This document shows positions 21,087-29,626 of a stretch of DNA of 64,000 bases, one piece after another (within the stretch, counting starts at the first letter, position 1; every line of letters starts with the position of its first letter). Origin of the DNA: CALODL01 sp942492115 (GTDB taxonomy: Bacteria; Planctomycetota; Phycisphaerae; UBA1845; CAIVHJ01); the NCBI GenBank assembly GCA_942492115.1, contig CALODL010000017.1, positions 1 to 64,000 of the forward strand, read 5' to 3'. The notes beneath the pieces were generated by a model, which saw nothing but the letters and a program-made list of their open reading frames with translations, did not search any database and had not been told where the DNA came from. The position numbers were made by a program, and so were the translations under genes.

Positions 21087-21632
21087 TCCTGCCATGATCA
21101 GCAGGCCCCACTCGGAAACGGTTGGAACCACACCGCTGGCGTCGACCGCTCCAACATCACCGGCGAAGTTGGTTGGCGAATTGGGCAGGGTCGCGCCGCT
21201 GCGATCCAGAGAATTGAGCCCATCGAGGGGCAGCTCCCCCGAAGCGAACTCCATCTCGGCGCCGGCGTACTGCCAGTACTGGATCTCGTCTGCATCGAGA
21301 GCAAAGAAGTTGGGATCCATGATGTAGTCGGGGGTCGGCGCACCCGGCAACGCGGCAAATGCCTTGGTGCCCAGGAGCAGATACTTCTGAGCCGTGCTGC
21401 CGGCCGGAAGATTGGCCGGGAAGAGTAGGAAGGTCTCGTTGACCACGCTCTTCACCCATTTGCCCGACAGAATGACCTCATTGGCCGCATCCGTCGGATT
21501 GTGCAGCTCGATGAATTGAACAGTTCCATCCGCATTACTGAACAACTCGTTGACCCGCCACAGATGCGAGCCGGCCCATGCAGGCGCGCTCACGCCCAGA
21601 ACCACCGCAACCATAACAACATGCTTCTTCAA
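21030..21632 (-). CDS. IPTL-CTERM-type surface protein, lamin-tail-like
   Basis: About 200 aa. The likely start is TTG 21632 (LKKHVVMV...) seven bases after a GGGGG site; TTG 21650 is an alternative. A signal peptide (VVMVAVVLGVSAPAWAG) leads to a domain resembling a lamin-tail fold (LWRVNELFSNADGTVQFIELHNPT). The C-terminus has VPTVSEWG, a membrane segment (LLIMAGLLVTVGALIV) and ARRR, which is the IPTL-CTERM sorting signal handled by exosortase-type enzymes. It should be exported and anchored or released at the outer surface. Confidence 0.8.
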   Translation of the reverse strand: MKKHVVMVAVVLGVSAPAWAGSHLWRVNELFSNADGTVQFIELHNPTDAANEVILSGKWVKSVVNETFLLFPANLPAGSTAQKYLLLGTKAFAALPGAPTPDYIMDPNFFALDADEIQYWQYAGAEMEFASGELPLDGLNSLDRSGATLPNSPTNFAGDVGAVDASGVVPTVSEWGLLIMAGLLVTVGALIVARRRLIAA

Positions 21633-21677
21633 TGAACTGCCCCCACGCAAGAAACCTGTGTGCCTTTGAAGAATGTC

Positions 21678-21706
21678 ATTCTACGGCACCGGCGCATATG
21701 CCACAA
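21678..21706 (-). promoter_or_regulatory. possible promoter of the IPTL-CTERM gene
   Basis: On the minus strand, TTGTGG (21706-21701) and TAGAAT (21683-21678) are 17 bases apart, about 45 bases before the proposed start. The -35 box is only half matched. Confidence 0.35.
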
Positions 21707-21748
21707 TATACTTGCACGCATGAGGTTACGGGCACACTCACATCGGCC

Positions 21749-21777
21749 CAAAGGCCAACGCAGACCTGGGCCGATAA
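21749..21777 (+). promoter_or_regulatory. GCCGATAA box, possible sigma-28 (FliA) promoter
   Basis: GCCGATAA (21770-21777) is an exact match to the sigma-28 -10 element. A CAAA (21749-21752) lies 17 bases upstream where TAAA with 15 bases would be ideal, so the -35 part is poor. The overlapping GATAAT could instead serve as a sigma-70 -10. FliA is encoded 2.2 kb away. Confidence 0.35.
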
Positions 21778-21810
21778 TACTTGAAGGATCGTTTCTCTCG
21801 AGGTGACGGC

Positions 21811-22131
21811 ATGACCCACATCCCCCCACACTCAGTCAGTTCGATTCTCCAGGCCGGCGCTCAACAGAAGCAGGCAGCTCGGGCCATCGACGGCGCACGC
21901 AGTCAGCAGGACAACGCCACCGACAAAGTGGCCCGCAACAGCGCCCACGCAGCCGAAGCCATCGACGAAACGGGCGGCGACATCGAGGTCAGCACCGATT
22001 CCGAAGGCGCCGGCAGTCAGGGCCGCGACTTTGCCAGCACGGCCGGTGACGAAAAGCAGGCACCGCCCGAGCCCGAGAATGGCATTACCCGCGACGATGA
22101 CGGCCACCTGCACGTGGATATGGAAGCGTAG
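21811..22131 (+). CDS. small acidic hypothetical protein
   Basis: 106 aa from an ATG with a strong GAGGTGA site 4 bases upstream. An in-frame TTG at 21781 is less likely. The protein is hydrophilic and acidic, rich in Ala, Gln, Asp and Glu, probably disordered or helical (ILQAGAQQKQAARAIDGARSQQDNATDKVARN), and ends ITRDDDGHLHVDMEA. It has no signal, membrane segment or known motif. It lies behind a GCCGATAA box, which raises the possibility of a motility link. Function unknown. Confidence 0.6.
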   Translation: MTHIPPHSVSSILQAGAQQKQAARAIDGARSQQDNATDKVARNSAHAAEAIDETGGDIEVSTDSEGAGSQGRDFASTAGDEKQAPPEPENGITRDDDGHLHVDMEA

Positions 22132-22464
22132 CCGACGTCGACAGGCGATCGGCGACAGACGAGGGGCGACCGCCGCGCTGCGCGCGCCGTTCTTGTCCGT
22201 GAACTCTATGACGACAGAAAAGTATGACCCGTCGCTACGCGCCATGCGTCTCGCGGCGGTCGCCGGTCGTCCATCGCCGGTCGTGGCACACCGTACTCGA
22301 ACTCAGCGCCAACCTGAGCGTCGCGCAGCGACGCGAAGCGCATGGGGTGGGCACATGAAAGAGGTCGTTTGACGCCAGCAGCTACTGGGTGGGGAGTTCC
22401 TCTCTATAATAATTGGGGCCCTACCCTGGTATTCATCCTGTCATCCCTACACGCGGTCCCCGTG

Positions 22465-22672
22465 CAACCATTCTCGAGGCGCAGCCGAGTAGGCACGGTC
22501 CAGGCGAAGCGCGCTCGGACGCTGAATGCCACGCACGGACAGAGGAAGTCGGTAGCTCTCTTGCGCAGATGACGACAGATAGTAAACGTGCGTAAGCACC
22601 CGCAACGGAGGAACGGAGCAAGAGAACTACCGCGCCCCGCCGAGGAGCCTGTCAACTCGCGCATTCTCGTGA
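22465..22672. repeat. diverged direct repeat, copy A
   Basis: Shares four blocks in the same order with 22819-23047: TCTCGAGGCG (22472), ACGCAC-x-ACAGAGG...AGTCGGT (22531-22553), CCGCAACGGAG (22600) and GCCGAGGAGCCT (22639). Offsets rise from 354 to 384, so copy B has small insertions. Confidence 0.6.
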
Positions 22673-22818
22673 TAGGTGATGTCACACCATTGGGCGCCGA
22701 TCGCCGCGCGCCGGTCGCCCCGCGCCAAGCGTCCCGCGCCGGTCGTCAGTGGCCGGTCGCCGGTCGACATAATCGTATTGTGATCTGAATAGCCGTTGCA
22801 TCCAACGCGGACCACCGA

Positions 22819-23047
22819 CGACCAATCTCGAGGCGTGATTCGACAAGCTCAGGATTACACCGCCGAGTAGACACCGGGTAGACGAACGACCTAAGGAAGT
22901 GACAGGCACGCACGAACAGAGGCGAGTCGGTGTTCCTCGTGACGGAGCGAGCGACCCGCATCACACGGCCGCCAGGCCCACCGCAACGGAGCGAGCGCAT
23001 GTCATGAGGAATACCGTGAGCCGCCGAGGAGCCTTTGGGCTTCACGA
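22819..23047. repeat. diverged direct repeat, copy B
   Basis: Matching blocks at 22826, 22908-22930, 22981 and 23023, with unrelated or drifted sequence between them. It ends about 30 bases before the dapF stop codon. Confidence 0.6.
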
Positions 23048-23080
23048 TTACCGCAGGTTGGAGAAACGAACGAGAGGCTG

Positions 23081-23944
23081 TTAGCCGCGCCAGACGCCTT
23101 CGAAGACCGTTTCGGCGGGCCCGGTCATGAACACGTGGCCCCCTGCGGGCCAGTCGATGTTCAACGCACCGCCCGGGAGGTTGATGACACTGCTGCGTTC
23201 GAGGCGATTGGTCTTGACGCCGGCGACTGCTACGGCACATGCGCCGGTCCCGCAGGCCAGAGTCGGACCGCTGCCTCGTTCCCAGGTGATCATCCGCGCC
23301 TCGTCGCGCGCGAGGATATTGACGAAATGTACGTTGATGCGGTTGGGAAATTTGCTGTGGCATTCGATGGCCGGCCCTTCGACCGCCAGGGCCACGCGCT
23401 CGACGTTGTCGACGAAGATCACGGCATGGGGGTTGCCCATGGATACACCGGTGAACAGGTAGGTGCGGCCATCGACGTCCAGGTCTGCTTCGACGAGTTC
23501 GCCAGCGGGGAAGTCGGCTGGAAGATCAGCTGGGGCCAGGCTCGGTGGCCCCATGTCGACACGGACGGCGGTCACGACGCCCGATTCCACGGCAATGTCG
23601 AGGGTCAACACGCCGGAATCGGTCTCGACCCGCATTGGAGAGCGCCCTGCGAGGCCATGCTCATAAGCATACTTGGCCACGCAGCGAATCCCGTTGCCGC
23701 ACATTTCGGCCCGTGAGCCATCGGCGTTGTACATCTCCATACGCACGTCGGCGTGATCCGATGGGCAGATCAAAATGAGGCCATCGCTGCCGACGCCCCG
23801 GTGACGGTCACTGATGGCCCGCGACAACCGTGAGGCATCCTCGATGGGATGTTCGAAACAGTTCACATACACGTAATCGTTGCCGATGCCGTGCATCTTG
23901 GTGAAGGGAATGGAGTGCGTATCGCTCAAGGTTACCGGTTCCAT
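23081..23944 (-). CDS. dapF: diaminopimelate epimerase
   Basis: 287 aa. Both catalytic cysteines are present, in EMCGNGIRC and in TLACGTGACAVAVAG, and the N-terminal signature KMHGIGNDYVYV is clear. It converts LL- to meso-diaminopimelate for lysine and peptidoglycan synthesis. It lies 71 bases downstream of fliA on the same strand and may be transcribed from the end of the flagellar cluster. MEPV is the listed start; the family block begins about 14 residues later. Confidence 0.93.
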   Translation of the reverse strand: MEPVTLSDTHSIPFTKMHGIGNDYVYVNCFEHPIEDASRLSRAISDRHRGVGSDGLILICPSDHADVRMEMYNADGSRAEMCGNGIRCVAKYAYEHGLAGRSPMRVETDSGVLTLDIAVESGVVTAVRVDMGPPSLAPADLPADFPAGELVEADLDVDGRTYLFTGVSMGNPHAVIFVDNVERVALAVEGPAIECHSKFPNRINVHFVNILARDEARMITWERGSGPTLACGTGACAVAVAGVKTNRLERSSVINLPGGALNIDWPAGGHVFMTGPAETVFEGVWRG

Positions 23945-24015
23945 GCTGCGTCAATCCGCTCCAGGCATTTTACCGCAAAGCACCGACCCCGGGAAGCTAC
24001 ACCCGTTCTACGCCA

Positions 24016-24816
24016 TTACAGCTGGAATTCAGGGAACATGCACAACTCTTCTTCAGGCTTGGGTGGTTGCACGAGGCCCTTCAAGCGGCTGATGATTGTT
24101 GAGTGCATCTGGCTGACGCGCGACTCTGAGAGATCCAATGTCCGACCGATCTCTTTCATGGTCATCTCTTCGTAGTAGTACAGGACCAGAATGAGCTGCT
24201 CGATGCGACTGAGATTATTGTGGATGACCTCGCGAATATCTTTGCGATCAGAATCTTCCTCGGGGTCCGAACTCTTGTTGTCGTGCAGAACATCGATCTC
24301 GCAGATGTCGCGGTTGGAGTCGGTCTCGTAGTACTTGCGCGATAATGATACCAGGCTGACCGCGCGGGCATCGCGGATGAGTTTTTCGAATTCGGGTTTG
24401 CTCAGCTGAAGGCGCGAGGCCAGTTCGGAGTTGCTCGGCGCGCGGCCGAGTTCGACTTCCAGGGAACGTGTTGCCGATTCCAGCCGGTTGGCGCGGCTGC
24501 GGACCAGGCGCGGGACCCAGTCCATGGCGCGCAGTTCGTCGAGAATTGCACCACGGATACGTGGCGCACAGTAGGTCTCGAATTTGACGCCGCGCTCGGG
24601 GTCGAACGAATCGATGGCATCCATCAATCCGAAGATGCCGGCCGACATGAGATCGTCTTTGTCGACCTCGTCCGGTAGCTTGGCCCCGATGCGGTCGGCA
24701 TTGAACTTGACCAGGGCCAGGTACAGAACCATGAGTCTGTTTCGCAAATCTGGATCGGGGTTGTTGACGTACCTGTTCCAGAGTTGATGGATATCATTCG
24801 GCAGAGCCAGACCCAT
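24016..24816 (-). CDS. fliA: flagellar sigma factor FliA (sigma-28)
   Basis: 266 aa from ATG 24816, preceded by GGAGGA. Region 2 (LVKFNADRIGAKLPDEVDKDDLMSAGIFGLMDAIDSFDPERGVKFETYCAPRIRGAILDELR), region 3 (LGRAPSNSELASRLQLS) and region 4 (LVLYYYEEMTMKEIGRTLDLSESRVSQMHSTII) are all complete. It directs RNA polymerase to late flagellar genes. No anti-sigma flgM is adjacent. It is the last flagellar gene of the cluster. Confidence 0.93.
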   Translation of the reverse strand: MGLALPNDIHQLWNRYVNNPDPDLRNRLMVLYLALVKFNADRIGAKLPDEVDKDDLMSAGIFGLMDAIDSFDPERGVKFETYCAPRIRGAILDELRAMDWVPRLVRSRANRLESATRSLEVELGRAPSNSELASRLQLSKPEFEKLIRDARAVSLVSLSRKYYETDSNRDICEIDVLHDNKSSDPEEDSDRKDIREVIHNNLSRIEQLILVLYYYEEMTMKEIGRTLDLSESRVSQMHSTIISRLKGLVQPPKPEEELCMFPEFQL

Positions 24817-24962
24817 GGACACGCTCCTCCGTGAGTGTGTTTGGTGAACATTTGGGAGACCGCGGCGCTGCACCGCGATCGAATTGAAAATCGGCAAGGA
24901 ATGCGTCCGGCATTAGCTATCGCGGCCCAGGACGGGACGCGGGTTTATCGGATGTGCCGCTC

Positions 24963-25283
24963 CTAGGAGCGGATGGCCCCGGGCGGTGCGTCCGGCGTGT
25001 GTGGCTGGGCCTCTATGATCCCGTCCTCGTCCGCGGCCTCCGCGACTTCGACAGCGGCGTTCTCGGGCTCCCCGAAGACCTCAGCATACTGGGCGGTGCG
25101 GTATTCTCGGACGACACGGGTGGCGGCCCAGCCGACGATGAGCCCTACGCCACAGAACACCACCATGGCCTTGAGTGCCCGCCAGATGATGTACTCCAGG
25201 CTGCCGCCGGAGAGCATTCCGCCAAGCAGCGTGGTTATGAACGCACTCAGAATCAGCGTGGACGTGACGTACTTTGTGATCAT
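24963..25283 (-). CDS. two-TM membrane protein of unknown function within the flagellar cluster
   Basis: 106 aa. Two membrane helices (STLILSAFITTLLGGMLSGG and AMVVFCGVGLIVGWAATRVV) and an acidic tail (EVFGEPENAAVEVAEAADEDG). It lies 32 bases after flhG and before fliA, on the same strand. I do not recognise a family. Position suggests a role in flagellar placement or assembly, but there is no motif to prove it. Confidence 0.65.
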   Translation of the reverse strand: MITKYVTSTLILSAFITTLLGGMLSGGSLEYIIWRALKAMVVFCGVGLIVGWAATRVVREYRTAQYAEVFGEPENAAVEVAEAADEDGIIEAQPHTPDAPPGAIRS

Positions 25284-25315
25284 GCTATGAACGTCTCATC
25301 GGCCTCGTTGCGCTC

Positions 25316-26173
25316 TCAGGCGAACAATTCGGCCACCCGCCTGAAGAACCCGGGCCGAGCCTCGGGTGTGGCCACGGTCCGTGCGTAACGCTTGGCTGTG
25401 GCCCGAACGCATGCGGTCGCGGCGGATCGTGGAGATTGTAGAACGAAAGGCTGACGTGTGCGCACCGCGCGCGTCACCGTCTCATCACGAAGCACGTAGC
25501 CGGCCAGCGTCACCGGCAAGCCCAGGAACTTCGAAGCCACCCCGGCAATGCGCTCGTACGCCACCTGGGCCTCTTTGCGACTCTCGACCTGATTGACCAG
25601 CAACTCGACATCCGCGACGCGCTCCCCCGCCGCCAGGAACTTGACCGTCGCGTAGGCATCGGCCACTGATGTCGGTTCGGGGGTCGTCACCACGAGAGCG
25701 ATATCGGCGGCCCGCGCGAAGGTGATGACGTTACGGGCGATTCCGGCACCGAGGTCGAGGATCAGGAAATCGCACGACCGTTCGAGGATGTGTAACTGGT
25801 TGAGTACCTGATGGCGTTCAAACTCCGACAGATTGGCCAGACTCTCGAGCCCAGAAGCGCCGGGAACCAACTGTAAGCCGGCGGGGCCCTCGTGCATGAT
25901 CTCTTCGATCTGGCATGCTCCGGACAGCACATGGGCCAGGTTGCGGCGGCAGCGCATGCCCAGGAGCAGGTCGGCGTTGGCCAGGCCCAGATCGAGATCC
26001 ATGAGCACGACCCGCAGCCCACGGCGGGCGAGGTCGATTGACATGTTCACCGCCATGTTCGTCTTGCCCACACCTCCTTTGCCGCTGGTGATGGCTATCG
26101 AGGTGGCCCGCCGTTGTGGTTGACTGAGGCACCGCAGTGCAGCCGCCTGGTCACTCGCATGTTGTGTGGTCAT
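25316..26173 (-). CDS. flhG: FlhG (MinD-like ATPase, flagellar number/placement)
   Basis: 285 aa from ATG 26173; the frame extends 12 codons upstream. The deviant Walker A SGKGGVGKTNMAVN, the VVLMDLDLGLANADLLLG strand and LILDLGAGI are the MinD/ParA hallmarks. As FlhG/YlxH it limits flagellar number by acting on FlhF, whose gene is immediately upstream. Unlike MinD, the far C-terminus (FFRRVAELFA) is only a short possible amphipathic helix. Confidence 0.9.
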   Translation of the reverse strand: MTTQHASDQAAALRCLSQPQRRATSIAITSGKGGVGKTNMAVNMSIDLARRGLRVVLMDLDLGLANADLLLGMRCRRNLAHVLSGACQIEEIMHEGPAGLQLVPGASGLESLANLSEFERHQVLNQLHILERSCDFLILDLGAGIARNVITFARAADIALVVTTPEPTSVADAYATVKFLAAGERVADVELLVNQVESRKEAQVAYERIAGVASKFLGLPVTLAGYVLRDETVTRAVRTRQPFVLQSPRSAATACVRATAKRYARTVATPEARPGFFRRVAELFA

Positions 26174-26221
26174 GGGTTGTCCCCTGCTCGCGCGTGGCGA
26201 TCCCGGCATCCGTACCCGGAG

Positions 26222-27478
26222 CTACGTTGCTGTCGCTGAAGTATCTGCCGCAAAACTGCCCTCGATGATCATGCGGGCCAGCCGCCGACCATCGCCAACC
26301 TCGATATCGTCCGGTACGTTCTGACCGGTGGTGACGTAGCTCAAGCGCGCCTCGACCTTGTCCATGACGCCGAGCAACGCACCCATCCCGACGGTCTCGT
26401 CGAGCTTGGTGAACACGATCCGATCGACGTGCATGCGCGCAAACTGTTCGACCGCTTTGTTCAGAACCGGCTGACTGCAATTGCCCGCGAGTACGAGATG
26501 GGTCTCGCACGGGGCGGCCGCAGCCAGAAACGCCTGTAGATCGTTGAGCTTGTCCTCGTCGAACTGACTTCGCCCAGCCGTATCGACGAGCACCACATCA
26601 CAATCGGACAACCGCCCGAGGGCCTCGGACAATTCCTCCGGCGTCAGCACCACCTCGAGTGGAATGTCGATGATGCGTGCGTAGGTCCTCAACTGGTCGA
26701 CAGCCGCGATGCGAAAGGTGTCGATGGTCACCAGTCCGACCCGTTTGTTCTCGCGGAGCTTGAAGTGCGCGGCCAGCTTGGCTACCGTCGTCGTCTTGCC
26801 AACACCTGTCGGCCCGACCATCGCCACAACCTTGCGGGTCCCCTGGGAAATGTCGATGGCACTGGATGGCTTCAGTGATGCGGCGATGTGACGCACGAGT
26901 TGCTCGCGGACGAACTCCGGATCGATATCACCTTCACCGACGTACGCATCGCGGATCTTGCGCAACAGATCGGCGGCCAACTCTTCGGTGACCTGGTTCT
27001 GGATCAGATGTCCATAGGCCCGCTGCAGGGCAACCGGCATGGCCGTCGTACCCTCGCGCCGATCACGGGCCACCAGCGCATGCACCATCGACTTGAGATC
27101 CTGTAGCTCACGCCGCAGTTCATCGTCGAGTGCCGGCGCAGCGGACGGAGGCGGCGCCTTGGGTTGCAGCACCGCCTGACGCGCCGCGACCTGCTGAAGA
27201 AGCTCGGCATGCGTCTGTGGCGCACCGCGCCGTGGCGACTCCGCAGGGGTCGGCGACATCGGCGCCGGTGGCATATTGGCTCCGACCGCGCGGCGTTGCG
27301 GCACGACCTGAGCATCAGCGGTCGCGCTGATCTCGATCCACGGACGACTGGCCAGCCCCATCAAGCCGCTCTTCTTGATGGTCCGCGTGCTGAGAATGAC
27401 TGCTTCACGACCGAGGTCACGTTTGACTTGCGCCAGGGCTTCGGCCATCGTCGGAGCTCTATACGTCTTGAGATTCAT
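26222..27478 (-). CDS. flhF: FlhF (SRP-type GTPase, flagellar positioning)
   Basis: 418 aa. The N-terminal MNLKTYRAPTMAEALAQVKRDLGREAVILSTRTIKK is the FlhF B-domain start. A Pro/Ala linker follows, then an NG GTPase: VGPTGVGKTTTVAKLAA (P-loop), DTFRIAAVDQLRTYA, VDTAGRS and FTKLDE. It marks the site of new flagella. Overlaps flhA by 20 bases. Confidence 0.93.
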   Translation of the reverse strand: MNLKTYRAPTMAEALAQVKRDLGREAVILSTRTIKKSGLMGLASRPWIEISATADAQVVPQRRAVGANMPPAPMSPTPAESPRRGAPQTHAELLQQVAARQAVLQPKAPPPSAAPALDDELRRELQDLKSMVHALVARDRREGTTAMPVALQRAYGHLIQNQVTEELAADLLRKIRDAYVGEGDIDPEFVREQLVRHIAASLKPSSAIDISQGTRKVVAMVGPTGVGKTTTVAKLAAHFKLRENKRVGLVTIDTFRIAAVDQLRTYARIIDIPLEVVLTPEELSEALGRLSDCDVVLVDTAGRSQFDEDKLNDLQAFLAAAAPCETHLVLAGNCSQPVLNKAVEQFARMHVDRIVFTKLDETVGMGALLGVMDKVEARLSYVTTGQNVPDDIEVGDGRRLARMIIEGSFAADTSATAT

Positions 27479-29570
27479 TGTCCACTACCACCAATCCCTT
27501 TGATTCGATTTCTACACCTCGAACCACTTCATTGAATGCAAGAACAGCAATCTGCGGCATGACGGTCTCGATGAGTCGCCGTACCTGATTGCGGATCTGC
27601 GGTGAACACAAAATAACGGGCGAATGCCCGGCCGAGGTCCGGACGACCTTCTCGACCTCCTGGCGTATCGCGTCGATCAAGCTGTTCTGCACCGCCGGCG
27701 GCAAGGCCAGTGCAGATCCATGCTCGGAACGTTGGACACTCTGGGCGATGAGTTGCTCGACGCGCGGATCGAGCGTCACGCAGACCATCTTGCCATCCGC
27801 GGTGCAATTCTGATGACAAATCGTCCGCGCCAGGGCGTTGCGCGCGTACTCGGTGAGGATCTCGGTATCCTTGGTTTTCTCGCCCCAGTCGCCAAGCGTC
27901 TCGAGGATGGTCTCGAGGTCGCGAACTGGGACCCGTTCACGCAGCAGCGCCTGCAGGACCTTCTGGACCTCCCCGACCTTCATGACCGCGGGGATGACCT
28001 CTTCGACGACCTTCGGTGATGATTCCTTGAGGTGATCGAGCAGGCGATTGACCGCTTCCCGTGTGAGCAACTCGTCGGCGTGCTGCTTGATGGCCTCGGT
28101 GATGTGGGTGGCCAACACGCTCGACGCTTCCACCACGGTGTAGTTGCGGTGCTCGGCGAGCTGTTTCTGATCGGGCGTGATCCACAGTGCCGGCAGGTTG
28201 AACGCCGGCTCACGGGTGTCGATACCACCGATCGGTTCGCTGACCATGCCCGAATCGATCGCCAGCAACTGTCCCGGCAGCGTTTCTCCGCGGGCGATCT
28301 GCACGCCGCGCAGTTTGATGACATACTGATTGGGCTCGAGCTGAATATTGTCACGAATGCGGATCGGCGGCACGAGAATGCCCAGCTCACTGGCCTGTTG
28401 ACGCCGAATATTGGAGATACGGTCGAGCAGGTCCCCGCTCTGCTTGCGATCGACCAGCTTGATCAACCCGTAGCCGACCTCGAGTTCCATCGGATCGACG
28501 CTGAGCAGTTTCTCGACCCTTTCGGGTTGGCGGCTGGCCTTGGCTTCCTTGGCCTCCTTGACGTCGGCCTCGGTCGCGCGGTTCTTCCGCACGATATGGG
28601 CCAGGCCGGCACTGCCCGTGATCATGGCAATCAGCGGGATCTTTGGAAACGGTGTGGCCAACAGGGCCAGTAGAAAGAGACTCGTCAGAAACAGCGCCAC
28701 CGGACGCGAGGTCATCTGGGTGATCAGCTCTTCGCCGAAGTTCGTCTGGGCCACGCTGCGACTGACGACCATGGCTGCAGCCAGTGACACGATGAATGCT
28801 GGAATCTGCGACACCAGGCCGTCGCCGATGGTCAGCGTGGTGAAAATGTGCAACGTCTCGGAGAAGGTATACGGAGGATCATTCTCGACCATCCCGACGT
28901 AAAACCCGCCCAGGATGTTGATCATGGTAATGATGATGCCGGCGATGGCATCGCCGCGCACGAATTTGCTGGCACCGTCCATGGCCCCGTAGAAGTCGGC
29001 TTCGCGCGTGATGTCTGAACGGCGCTGCTTGGCTTCGGCCTCACTGATGATCCCGGCATTCAGGTCGGCATCCACGGCCATCTGCTTGCCAGGCATGCCG
29101 TCGAGGGTAAACCGGGCGGCCACCTCGGCGATACGGGTCGCACCCTTGGTGATGACCACGAACTGAATGATGACAATGATGATGAAGATGATCACGCCGA
29201 TGGCCAGCGAACCCGAGGATACGAATTGGCCGAACGTCGCGATGACTCGCCCGGCGGCTTCGGTCCCCTCCTCGGCATTGGTCAGAATCAGTCGCGTGGT
29301 GGCCGTGTTGAGCACGAGGCGGAACAACGCGGTTCCGAGCAACAGCGACGGAAACACCGACAGCTCCAGTGGACTGGACACGTACATCACCGTGATGAGC
29401 AGCAGGCTCGATACGGCAATGTTCGCGATCAACAAGAAGTCCATGGCCATCGTCGGCATCGGGACGAGCACGACGAAAATCATGCTCAATGCGGCGAGGG
29501 GCATGAGCAGGTTGCGATTCTTCCTGATGAAGTCGATCGCAGGTGCCGGAATGGGTAGTGCGCTGGCCAT
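27459..29570 (-). CDS. flhA: FlhA, flagellar export gate protein
   Basis: 703 aa. About eight N-terminal membrane helices (LMPLAALSMIFVVLVPMP, MDFLLIANIAVSSLLLITVMYV), the FHIPEP-type block with DLNAGIISEAEAKQRR, and a cytosolic export-platform domain (ELEVGYGLIKLVD, PPIRIRDN, VLLRERVPVRDLETILE). Part of the proton-driven flagellar type III export gate. Same strand and operon as flhB and flhF. Confidence 0.95.
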   Translation of the reverse strand: MASALPIPAPAIDFIRKNRNLLMPLAALSMIFVVLVPMPTMAMDFLLIANIAVSSLLLITVMYVSSPLELSVFPSLLLGTALFRLVLNTATTRLILTNAEEGTEAAGRVIATFGQFVSSGSLAIGVIIFIIIVIIQFVVITKGATRIAEVAARFTLDGMPGKQMAVDADLNAGIISEAEAKQRRSDITREADFYGAMDGASKFVRGDAIAGIIITMINILGGFYVGMVENDPPYTFSETLHIFTTLTIGDGLVSQIPAFIVSLAAAMVVSRSVAQTNFGEELITQMTSRPVALFLTSLFLLALLATPFPKIPLIAMITGSAGLAHIVRKNRATEADVKEAKEAKASRQPERVEKLLSVDPMELEVGYGLIKLVDRKQSGDLLDRISNIRRQQASELGILVPPIRIRDNIQLEPNQYVIKLRGVQIARGETLPGQLLAIDSGMVSEPIGGIDTREPAFNLPALWITPDQKQLAEHRNYTVVEASSVLATHITEAIKQHADELLTREAVNRLLDHLKESSPKVVEEVIPAVMKVGEVQKVLQALLRERVPVRDLETILETLGDWGEKTKDTEILTEYARNALARTICHQNCTADGKMVCVTLDPRVEQLIAQSVQRSEHGSALALPPAVQNSLIDAIRQEVEKVVRTSAGHSPVILCSPQIRNQVRRLIETVMPQIAVLAFNEVVRGVEIESKGLVVVDNESQDV

Positions 29571-29626
29571 GGTCAGTCGGGTCTATGAACCTTTGTCATC
29601 ATGAATCGCATGGTACGTCTTGCATA

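Larger units (their letters stand above)
22132..23080. other. 949-bp gene-free region with repeats
   Basis: No credible gene. It contains two clusters of short CGCCGGTCG/GGTCGCCGGTCG-type repeats (around 22250-22290 and 22690-22770), each followed by one copy of a ~210-bp diverged direct repeat. It ends at the dapF stop. Confidence 0.7.

Noticed and set aside
22690..22770. CRISPR-like short repeats (CGCCGGTCG clusters)
   Set aside because: The repeats are under 12 bases, irregularly spaced and without spacers of constant length. No cas genes are present.
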